In this document: in pieces, positions 1 through 6,653 of the stretch
How the letters are laid out: each line of letters begins with the position of its first letter
How positions within the stretch are numbered: position 1 is the first letter of the stretch
DNA from: a virus
IMG/VR virus record: IMGVR_UViG_3300023184_000558
Coordinates: 1 to 22,468 of that record
Strand: one strand, 5' to 3'
Length of the DNA stretch: 22,468 nt
Translations under genes and position numbers: made by a program
Notes under the pieces: generated by a model
Seen by the model: only the letters and a program-made list of their open reading frames with translations
What the model was told of the DNA's origin: nothing
Database searches by the model: none

Positions 1-75
1 GCCACCTTTGAAATTGAGGTAGATGATGATAAGATTAGCACTTATGATTTTGAGATCCTTTACAAAGAACTATAA
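1..75 (+). CDS. C-terminal end of an unknown upstream gene (partial)
   Basis: The first 24 codons of the window are open in frame 1 and end with TAA at 73-75, two bases before the next ATG at 78. The visible tail is acidic, with an EVDDD stretch, and ends KEL. The start lies outside the window. The tight spacing to the next gene suggests it belongs to the same virion/tail operon. No family can be recognised from so short a piece. Confidence 0.6.
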   Translation, partial: ATFEIEVDDDKISTYDFEILYKEL

Positions 76-77
76 CT

Positions 78-1055
78 ATGTCTTGGTTTAATTATTACAC
101 TACATCAGGACTAACAACGTCCGTTAAGCCTCCCATTAGAAGATCAATATCTTTTCCAGCCCTTGCTGATAATCTAAAGATAAATGATTGGATTCATGCT
201 CCATTGGATGAGTTGAATATAGGTCAGGTTTTTTCTTCATCAAATAATGCAATTGAACAATCCTTTGATCAAGATTCATATTTAGTTGCATACGAAACTG
301 CAACGTCGACGACTGCTACTTACTCTTATATTGACGATAATAATAATTTATACTTTAGATCTTTAACAGATGTAAACGCAGGGTCAAGACCAGATGGTGC
401 ATATTACATTTATTATCATAGTGACAACATTCAATATATATCTTTGATTGGCAGTAACTATGTCAGAACAGTCAATCCGTCTGGTTCAAATTTTATGGGA
501 TCTCCTACTGGCTCTGGTTCTAATCTTGTTAACTATTATTCTCATTCCGTAGTAGCTGGATCTTCAAACGTGCGAGTATCTCAAATCACCTATTTGGGAG
601 ATCCAGGAATATGGGTAAGTGGAAAAACGCAAACTGCAGGAGCAAAAGTATTAGGAAACTTTGATGGTCCAAAGTTGGTTATCTATGGAGATAAAGGTCC
701 AGACAAAGGAAAAATAAACCTTAAGATAATTAAGACTTCTGCAACAACAAGTGGACAATCGGTAGTCTATACCTCAAACGGCATAGACCTTTACAATACA
801 AACGCTGTTGTAGACACTCCAATGTTTACTATAGATTTAAAAACTCAAACTTCTGTTACTGGCCTCAATGCATACGATGATTACTATGGTTCTTTTTCTT
901 ACGAAATTGAGCTTCTTCCAGCTAAGAATCAAGCTTCTAGTGCAACAGGACTTTCAGTAACAAAACATACATATAGTAAAAATTATAAACTTTCTTTCAA
1001 CAAAGAAGAGATAGACCCTTCAATATCTTTTACGAGCACCGGAGTAATACGATGA
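78..1055 (+). CDS. Beta-rich virion protein of unknown function, probably tail or fibre associated
   Basis: A 325-residue protein starting at ATG 78, with only a weak purine-rich ribosome site. I do not recognise a named family. It has no signal peptide or membrane segment, is rich in Ser, Thr, Tyr, Asn and Gly, and looks beta-structured throughout, with a Gly/Ser/Asn-rich stretch near residues 130-155. The segment at about 205-310 (KLVIYGDKG, then an alternating aromatic/polar part ending STGVIR) resembles a carbohydrate-binding or Ig-like sandwich only in texture. Its TGA stop (1053-1055) overlaps an ATG at 1052 (ATGA), the usual phage translational coupling to the downstream FN3/S74 fibre gene. 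That neighbour is the main reason to infer a tail-tip, baseplate or fibre role. It shares a frame with the open frame that resumes at 1056; stop readthrough is discussed in the findings. Confidence 0.75.
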   Translation: MSWFNYYTTSGLTTSVKPPIRRSISFPALADNLKINDWIHAPLDELNIGQVFSSSNNAIEQSFDQDSYLVAYETATSTTATYSYIDDNNNLYFRSLTDVNAGSRPDGAYYIYYHSDNIQYISLIGSNYVRTVNPSGSNFMGSPTGSGSNLVNYYSHSVVAGSSNVRVSQITYLGDPGIWVSGKTQTAGAKVLGNFDGPKLVIYGDKGPDKGKINLKIIKTSATTSGQSVVYTSNGIDLYNTNAVVDTPMFTIDLKTQTSVTGLNAYDDYYGSFSYEIELLPAKNQASSATGLSVTKHTYSKNYKLSFNKEEIDPSISFTSTGVIR

Positions 1056-3152
1056 CAATTATTAAAAAAACAATTACACGGACTAAAGCCAGACGCTAAT
1101 TATCTATTTGCTCTTAAGCCTAAAAATACTGAGATAGTAGCTGTAGATGATTTGCCAGAAACTATACGAGTAAAAACTCCAGCAGTTTCTTCAGTCCCAT
1201 CAACCATAACTGGTTTTGGAGTTTCCGCAAACTTTGAAACAGTAATGTTTTATTTTGATCCAGTTAACGATATTGACTTAGATTCATACGCATATCAATT
1301 GTATGATAACGTTCAAGGGATAGATGACCCGTCAAATGGCAAGAACTTAATTGCAAGTGGCAAAAATAAAGCTAACGTATTTACAATCTCAGTAACTAAC
1401 TCTACTGATTCTACTCCTAAAACATATTACGGAAAAGTTGCAGTAGTCAATAGTGCTGGAATAGTCGGCACATACACGAGTTTAGTTTCATCTGGTACAA
1501 CTCCATTAATTGGGGAACAATATATCTCTAGCTTGACTGCAGCTAAGATTACTGCAGGAACAATATCTGGGCAAGCAATAACTTTATCTGGAATAAATTC
1601 ATTGATTCAATCAAGCATATATGCAGCAGACAATACTAAAGGGTGGTTCATTAGAGGTGATGGAGCATTGAGCTTTGGTGGACCAAATGGAATTAATTAT
1701 AATCCAATTAGTGGAGTGAGCATAGGATCTTCTGTGACCATAACTGCTGCCACAGGAGCTAATTCACTTTCTTTTGCTGGCTTGGTTATCAGTGCAGGTG
1801 CAGATGGAATTGCAGTTGGTTCATCCTCTTTAAACTATTGGTTAACTAGTGGTAAATTTAGAACTGGTACAGCTAGTAAATATATACTTTTTGACCCTGC
1901 AGCAAACAGTGGAGCAGGTAGCTTTACCATATCTAGTGATGTAACAATAGGTGGAACTGTTGCTTCAACCGTGGTTGGCAATGCAGCAACCGGTGCAAGC
2001 GATCCTGCTACTAGGATAAATAATGCAAATACAACAATTACTGGAAATAAAATAAGAACTGGATCAATAGATTCAAATAATCTTAGTTGGAATGGCTCTA
2101 GCACTTACACTGGAGCAGGAACAAGATTAGACCTTGATGGCGGACAGATAATTTCTAAAAATTTTAGAATAGATGGATCTGGAAACGCATCTTTTAATGG
2201 AGCAATCACAGCAGCATCAGGAACAATCGCTGGTTTTGCTATTGGTGAAAATCAAATTTATAAAAGTGTTGGTGATAATTCAACAAGATTAAGCAGTGCC
2301 GATTCATCATTATGGCTATATGGTGTTTATGATGACCAATATGCTGAATCGCATATATACCCCGCAGAGGTATCTGTTTATGGGGTTAACGCTGGCGGTG
2401 GTACAAGAATCACTGGTTATAGAATAAATATGACCGATACCAGTGGCAACAGGAATGGCTATATTAGTACCGGAAGCGTAACGGCTACCCATGTAACTAC
2501 AGGTACCATAACAGGGCATGCTATTGATACTAGTGGAGGAATAGCTTTCCCAGCTTCAATTACAGATGGAACTATTATTCCACTTCCAGGTCAAGGTCCA
2601 TGGAGAACTAACCTTCAATGGACAAATGGTGGCAGTGGAAGATTGTATTATCAGATTGATGATAACTCAACAGTAAAAGGTTACTTAACAAAAACGCACC
2701 TTTCAGATAGAAGACTTAAAAGCAACATAACCCAAGAGGTAGAAGATTGGTTAACTAAATTTAATCAAATTAAAATTTATGAATTTGAGTATAATAATTT
2801 AGTGCCTCAAGCGGGAGGTTATGAATGTATTCCTGAGCAAATAAAAAAAATAGGTGTAATAGCAGATGAAATTGAACAGCTATTCCCTGAATTTGTTTTG
2901 GGAACAGCAACAGAGGAAGCTTTAATTCAATCCCTTGAGGGGAAAACGCAAGAAGAAAAAGAACAATTAATTGAAGAACTTGATACTCCACAGACTACCG
3001 TTAAGATTGATGGGATATACTCAAAACCAGAATATCAACAAGTTGATTATTCTTCATTTGTACCATTATTGATGGCCGTAAATCTTAATCAAAATAAAAG
3101 AATACAAGAACTTTCTGCAAAAGTTGATGAACTAGAATCTCGTCTGGTATAA
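1052..3152 (+). CDS. Tail fibre / host-specificity protein with FN3-like N-terminus and C-terminal S74 chaperone domain (apparent frameshift)
   Basis: Large fibre-type protein. The uninterrupted frame covers 1152-3152, but its first start codon would be a TTG with no ribosome site. Codons from 1065 already encode FN3-like sequence (LKPDANYLFALKPKN). The ATG at 1052 opens MTIIKK and falls out of frame at the A7 run 1064-1070; with one A fewer it gives a continuous 699-residue protein. Domains in corrected numbering: FN3-like about 1-120; an AAKITAGTISG motif near 160, as in tail-tip proteins of the lambda J type; a long Gly/Ser/Asn-rich beta region about 170-540; and a peptidase_S74 intramolecular chaperone about 551-699. 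The latter begins SDRRLK (S551, K556, the expected Ser/Lys dyad) and ends in a coiled coil (IQELSAKVDELESRL). S74 domains trimerise fibres and usually cleave themselves off just before that Ser. Family assignment is firm; the exact N-terminus depends on the frameshift. Confidence 0.85.
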
Positions 3153-3160
3153 TCTTATTC

Positions 3161-3346
3161 ATGAATGAATCAAATTTAGACATCAACCTTATAGTTCAAG
3201 CTTTCCAAGAAAGAATTGGACTTCTAATAACAGAAGTGGTAGTTAAAGAAGCTACGATCAAGCAGCTTACTATGCAACTTCAGCAGAAACAAGAACAATC
3301 AGATGGGTTCGATATGCCCGCAGAAACTATAAAGAGAGTAAAGTAA
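3161..3346 (+). CDS. Small coiled-coil protein, unknown function
   Basis: A 61-residue protein that begins at ATG 3161, eight bases after the fibre gene stop. Residues about 8-48 are helical with heptad-like hydrophobic spacing (VQAFQERIGLLITEV, then IKQLTMQLQQKQEQ), so a short coiled coil or oligomerisation helix is likely. The stop TAA overlaps the next start (TAATG at 3344-3348), indicating translational coupling. No catalytic motif. Small coiled-coil genes next to fibre genes are often chaperones or minor structural proteins, but that is inference only. Confidence 0.7.
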   Translation: MNESNLDINLIVQAFQERIGLLITEVVVKEATIKQLTMQLQQKQEQSDGFDMPAETIKRVK

Positions 3347-3558
3347 TGACAAAAAAATCAGTATTACCAGAAGAACTGGCAGAACAAGTAGAGGAAGCTC
3401 TTGTGGCTGAAAAAGAAATGAATATCACCATTAAGATTACTAACTCTAATCTTTCTTACAAGAGTGATTTTACAGAACCAGAGACAGTTTTTTGGCTTGA
3501 AGCTATTAAAGATATTATTATCAAAAAGACATTTCAAGAGTCCGAAAGACAAAGCTGA
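3346..3558 (+). CDS. Small acidic/basic protein, unknown function
   Basis: A 70-residue protein coupled to the previous gene through TAATG. An acidic, Glu-rich N-terminal helix (residues about 8-25) is followed by a short beta-like segment (NITIKITNSNLSYKS) and a Lys-containing C-terminal helix. The central part reads like one strand pair of a small alpha/beta fold. I do not recognise the family. It is the last gene before a hairpin-containing gap and the head module, so it probably ends the tail-fibre transcription group. Confidence 0.65.
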   Translation: MTKKSVLPEELAEQVEEALVAEKEMNITIKITNSNLSYKSDFTEPETVFWLEAIKDIIIKKTFQESERQS

Positions 3559-3561
3559 ATT

Positions 3562-3599
3562 TAAAGAATAATAAACTGTACTATACAGTATTATCTTTA
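3562..3599 (+). other. Imperfect hairpin between tail and head modules
   Basis: Core inverted repeat ACTGTA (3575-3580) and TACAGT (3584-3589) around a 3-base loop. Pairing continues through ATAA/TTAT with one bulged A (3590), then TAAAG (3562-3566) with CTTTA (3595-3599) after a 4-base bulge. There is no T run after it, so it is a poor intrinsic terminator. It could be an operator, an RNA stability element or a weak terminator between the tail-fibre genes and the portal gene. The pairing is directly visible; the role is unknown. Confidence 0.4.
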
Positions 3600-3620
3600 G
3601 AATTTGGAGCTGATTAACTT

Positions 3621-5294
3621 ATGGCACTACGTCAATATTTACCTTTCCAGAAGTCTGAGCTGTCTGAGTTTGATTTTGAATCAGCTCAGTTAGCTCCAGA
3701 TAAGATTGGATCACTCAGCAAAGCAATGAGGGTCGCAGCCTTTGCTTTGGGTTATCGTGGCGTAAACTATTATTATACTGGAAGAACTAACTTTGAACCT
3801 TCTCCATATAATTTTGATAGAATAATACAGGCAATAGATACTGACTCATATGTAAAACAAGCTATGGCTAAATACCAAAACCTCTTTTGGAAAGAAGGTT
3901 GGCAGATTGTTGGAGAAAATCCAGAAGCTGTAGCTTACTTATACCAAAGAATAGACTACATGGAAATGGCTATGAGAAGACCGTTTTTAGATTTTCTTAT
4001 TGATTTATCTGATCAATTATTTAAATTTTCAAACGTATTTGTTGTTAAAGCTAGAGCAGACCTAGCAGAGTATTTCCCCAAGGCATTAGAGCCAATAGGT
4101 GCTTCACAACCAGTGGTTGGGTATTATTTGATACCAACTGAGCAAGCAAGAATCTTAAGGGATAAGCACAATAAGCCAAAAGCATATTTGCAGAGAACTA
4201 ATCCAATGACGTACGCGCCTACGGACAGAGATCCTAAATGGCCAGCTGAAAGTGTTATACATTTATTCTTTGACAGAAAACCAGGAAGAATATTTGGTAC
4301 TCCATTTTTGGCAAACGTTTTAGATGATGTTGTTGCATTGCGACAAATTGAAGAAGACATTCAAAACTTGGTGCACAGAGAACTTTTCCCACTTTATAAG
4401 TACAGAATTGGAACAGCAGATCAACCAGCCGAGCCTGAAGAAATAGATCAGGCAGCAATAGAAATTGAAAACCTTAGAGCCGAAGGTGGTTTGATTCTTC
4501 CATTTAGACATGACGTTGAAGTCATAGGATCTCAGAATGCAGCACTGGATGCATCAAATTACTTAAATCATTTTAAGGAAAGAGTCGCAGTAGGACTTGG
4601 AGTTGCTCCACACCACCTCGGGATGAGCATGAGTGGTGGCAATAGGTCTGCTTCAGAAAGATTAGATACTGCACTATACGATAAGATCAAGCATTTTCAA
4701 AAGCAATTTGCAGAGATGGTAAGACTAAATATCTTTAACGAGATTCTATTTGAGGGTGGATTTGATCCGCTAGTTAATCCAACTGAATCATCTATATCTG
4801 ATAGATGCTACTTTAAGTTTAATGAAATAGACGTTGATACTCAAGTTAAGAAAGAAACACATATAATACAAAAATATGTAAACTCTCTTATAACTTTGGA
4901 AGAAGCAAGAATTAAGCTTGGCGAAAGTACGGAAGTGGATAAAGAAGATCTGTTCATGTCAGCACAAGGTAAAGTGCAAATTGACGTGGGGGCCGCACAA
5001 GCAGATACTCAAGCAACACTGCAAGCAGGCAAAGATGTTGTTAAGAGTGGAGACAAACAAACTCCGGCACCAGCAGGACAAAGAAATATGCCTTCAAACA
5101 GAAAAGGCGCGGGGAATGTAATGAGACCTCAAAACCAACAGGGTCGCTTAACTTCTCCCAATATTAAGAGATCAGATTCTGCTTGGATTGGGATGGTTGA
5201 AAATCTTCTAGAAGAGCAGTATAATGTAGTGATAGTAGAAGACCAAGAACAACAAGAACAAGAAAATGTAAATGAGGAAAAAAATGTCAATTAA
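3621..5294 (+). CDS. Phage portal protein
   Basis: A 557-residue portal protein, forming the dodecameric ring at the capsid vertex through which DNA is packaged and ejected and onto which the tail docks. The N-terminal wing has the typical pattern of DTDSYVKQAMAKYQNLFWKEGW (residues about 72-93), where successive portal subunits carry a variable-orientation domain. A clip/stem part follows around 190-260 (YYLIPTEQARI, then PAESVIHLFFDRKPGRIFGTP). The conserved late core has GVAPHHLGMS and GGNRSASERLD near 325-345, typical of HK97/SPP1-like portals, followed by helices ending about 450. The last 100 residues are low-complexity, Gln/Glu-rich and presumably flexible. Length and position just before a protease and capsid gene fit. 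The 3' end overlaps the next gene. Confidence rests on recalled family patterns, not a search. Confidence 0.88.
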   Translation: MALRQYLPFQKSELSEFDFESAQLAPDKIGSLSKAMRVAAFALGYRGVNYYYTGRTNFEPSPYNFDRIIQAIDTDSYVKQAMAKYQNLFWKEGWQIVGENPEAVAYLYQRIDYMEMAMRRPFLDFLIDLSDQLFKFSNVFVVKARADLAEYFPKALEPIGASQPVVGYYLIPTEQARILRDKHNKPKAYLQRTNPMTYAPTDRDPKWPAESVIHLFFDRKPGRIFGTPFLANVLDDVVALRQIEEDIQNLVHRELFPLYKYRIGTADQPAEPEEIDQAAIEIENLRAEGGLILPFRHDVEVIGSQNAALDASNYLNHFKERVAVGLGVAPHHLGMSMSGGNRSASERLDTALYDKIKHFQKQFAEMVRLNIFNEILFEGGFDPLVNPTESSISDRCYFKFNEIDVDTQVKKETHIIQKYVNSLITLEEARIKLGESTEVDKEDLFMSAQGKVQIDVGAAQADTQATLQAGKDVVKSGDKQTPAPAGQRNMPSNRKGAGNVMRPQNQQGRLTSPNIKRSDSAWIGMVENLLEEQYNVVIVEDQEQQEQENVNEEKNVN

Positions 5295-5598
5295 AATAGT
5301 TTCAGAAATATCAAAACAATACCTCTTAAAAGAAGATGCAATTGAAGGATTTAAGATAGCAGTAGAAAATGGCCAAACACGTTTGGCACTTCAGGTATTG
5401 GTTGACATCATCGACGGCATGATGGAAATTTTTGATTATGCTATGGAAGAAGTTGCAGAAGATGATTCTATCATTGAAGTTCCAGTAATCGAAGTCCCAG
5501 TAGTAGTGTCAACTCCAGTGCAAGAAGTTACTGAAGTTGTTGAAGATAAAAAAGTATCTCCCAAAAAAACAACTGAAGTAAAAGAAGATATTAAGTAA
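5284..5598 (+). CDS. Small acidic protein between portal and glycosyltransferase
   Basis: A 104-residue protein from ATG 5284. An upstream in-frame ATG at 5272 would add four residues, but 5284 is preferred because GAGG sits 7-10 bases upstream of it. The start lies inside the portal gene, whose stop is at 5292-5294, so the two are probably coupled. The N-terminal 55 residues form amphipathic helices (KEDAIEGFKIAVENGQTRLA, then LVDIIDGMMEIFDYAMEEV). The C-terminal half is an acidic Val/Pro/Glu tail with short repeats (EVPVIEVPVVV) and a Lys-rich end. A head-assembly accessory or portal-associated protein is plausible from position only. No recognised family. Confidence 0.7.
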   Translation: MSIKIVSEISKQYLLKEDAIEGFKIAVENGQTRLALQVLVDIIDGMMEIFDYAMEEVAEDDSIIEVPVIEVPVVVSTPVQEVTEVVEDKKVSPKKTTEVKEDIK

Positions 5599-5609
5599 AT
5601 AGAGCAGCA

Positions 5610-6371
5610 ATGAAGTTAATAATAGGATGTCCAATCTATAAAAGAGCTTGGATCTTACCACTTTGGTTTGCAGCACTTGAAAGACAATCTATTCCTCTGA
5701 ATAAAATTGGTTTCATTTTTGAAACATCACCAGATGATGAGTCGACTGTTTCAATGCTAAGACTTTGGAGACAGTATCACCCTGAAGTTCCTCTTTTTGA
5801 AATAAGAGAACGAAACGATATATCTCACTATGATCATGATAATAATTCAAGACAATGGACTATGTCAAAATATGAAAATATGGTCAACCTTAGAAACTCT
5901 CTTTTATCAAGAGTAAGAGAAGTTCAACCTGAATATTATTTAAGTCTTGATTCTGATATAATATTAAAAAACCAAAATACATTGGAGCTTTTAATAGCAC
6001 ACATAGACGATGGTGCTGACGCTGTTAGTCCTTTGATGTTTATGACTCCTTTTGATACAAAATATCCAAGCGTTATGGATTGGATGGATAAAGAACAATT
6101 TAGGGGATATAGGAAAAACAGTTATCCTTTGGGCACCTATTTCAAATCAGACATAATAATGGCAGCTAAAATGATGTCTAAAAAAGTTTATAATAATGTT
6201 GACTACGAAGTTCATTCTCAAGGAGAAGATCTTGGTTGGTCAAAAAACGCAGCTTTAAATGGTTACTCCCTATACTGTGCAAGTTATATGTACGCTGCTC
6301 ATATAATGCACGAGAATCTTTTAGCCCAATTTCAACAAGAGGGCGATAAAAGAGAACTTATTACAATTTGA
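5610..6371 (+). CDS. GT-A fold glycosyltransferase
   Basis: A 253-residue soluble glycosyltransferase, predicted to move a sugar from a nucleotide-sugar donor onto an unknown acceptor in the host cytoplasm. It opens with the beta strand MKLIIGCPIYKR (nucleotide-binding start of GT-A folds). A DxD metal/nucleotide site follows at residues 114-116 in LSLDSDI, then a GED at 205-207 within HSQGEDLGW that sits where the acceptor-activating acidic residue usually lies, and His residues at 231 and 234 that may complete metal binding. There is no membrane segment. The pattern recalls GT2/GT62 (Anp1-like) enzymes. It is unusual here: wedged between portal and protease genes instead of in a nucleotide-modification or lysogenic-conversion region. 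Plausible targets are capsid or fibre proteins. The GT-A call is strong; donor and acceptor are unknown. Confidence 0.85.
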   Translation: MKLIIGCPIYKRAWILPLWFAALERQSIPLNKIGFIFETSPDDESTVSMLRLWRQYHPEVPLFEIRERNDISHYDHDNNSRQWTMSKYENMVNLRNSLLSRVREVQPEYYLSLDSDIILKNQNTLELLIAHIDDGADAVSPLMFMTPFDTKYPSVMDWMDKEQFRGYRKNSYPLGTYFKSDIIMAAKMMSKKVYNNVDYEVHSQGEDLGWSKNAALNGYSLYCASYMYAAHIMHENLLAQFQQEGDKRELITI

Positions 6372-6475
6372 AAACTATATAAAAATATGATATCTTTATA
6401 TAAAATTGTTTAATGTTATAAAAGTAAAATTACTATATATTTCAGGCAATTGAATTATGCGCATATGGAGAACTA
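6368..6475 (+). promoter_or_regulatory. AT-rich spacer with a possible promoter before the protease gene
   Basis: The gap of about 104 bases holds no gene and is extremely AT-rich. TTGAAA (6368-6373) is separated by 17 bases from TATCTT (6391-6396), a moderate sigma70-like match. Several TATA-rich stretches follow, so the match may be chance. A clear ribosome site (GGAG, about 6467-6470) precedes the ATG at 6476. The position, before the head-assembly genes, is a sensible place for a promoter. Confidence 0.35.
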
Positions 6476-6622
6476 ATGAGTTTCGACTTTATAGAAAATT
6501 TCACAGTTAAACTTCCAGATTTTTCAAAAATGGACTTTTCATTTAAGGAATCATCTGATTCTAATCAGGGCTTAATCATTGAGGTCGCAGCCATACATGA
6601 AGGTCTAACACGGAAATTATAA
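6476..6622 (+). CDS. N-terminal piece of the head maturation protease (cut off by a frameshift)
   Basis: ATG 6476 has a good ribosome site (GGAG). It encodes 48 residues: a short leader (FTVKLPDFSKMDFSFKE), then LIIEVAAIHEGLTR, the usual first strand of S78-like prohead proteases, before ending KL-stop. Removing one A from the AAA at 6614-6616 turns this end into TRNYNNYSAEALEKALQSW and joins it directly to the long frame that follows. It is therefore the true N-terminus of the next gene and not a separate small gene. The TTG at 6654, the first start of the long frame, has no ribosome site. Confidence 0.75.
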   Translation: MSFDFIENFTVKLPDFSKMDFSFKESSDSNQGLIIEVAAIHEGLTRKL

Positions 6623-6653
6623 TAACTACTCTGCAGAGGCTTTAGAGAAAGCT

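Noticed and set aside
4918-5121. Small + strand frame inside the portal gene
   Set aside because: Basic, Gln/Lys-rich shadow of the portal's low-complexity tail; no ribosome site.
6406-6436. Second promoter-like pair (TTGTTT and TACTAT) in the spacer before the protease gene
   Set aside because: Spacing of 19 and weak box matches in very AT-rich DNA; indistinguishable from chance.
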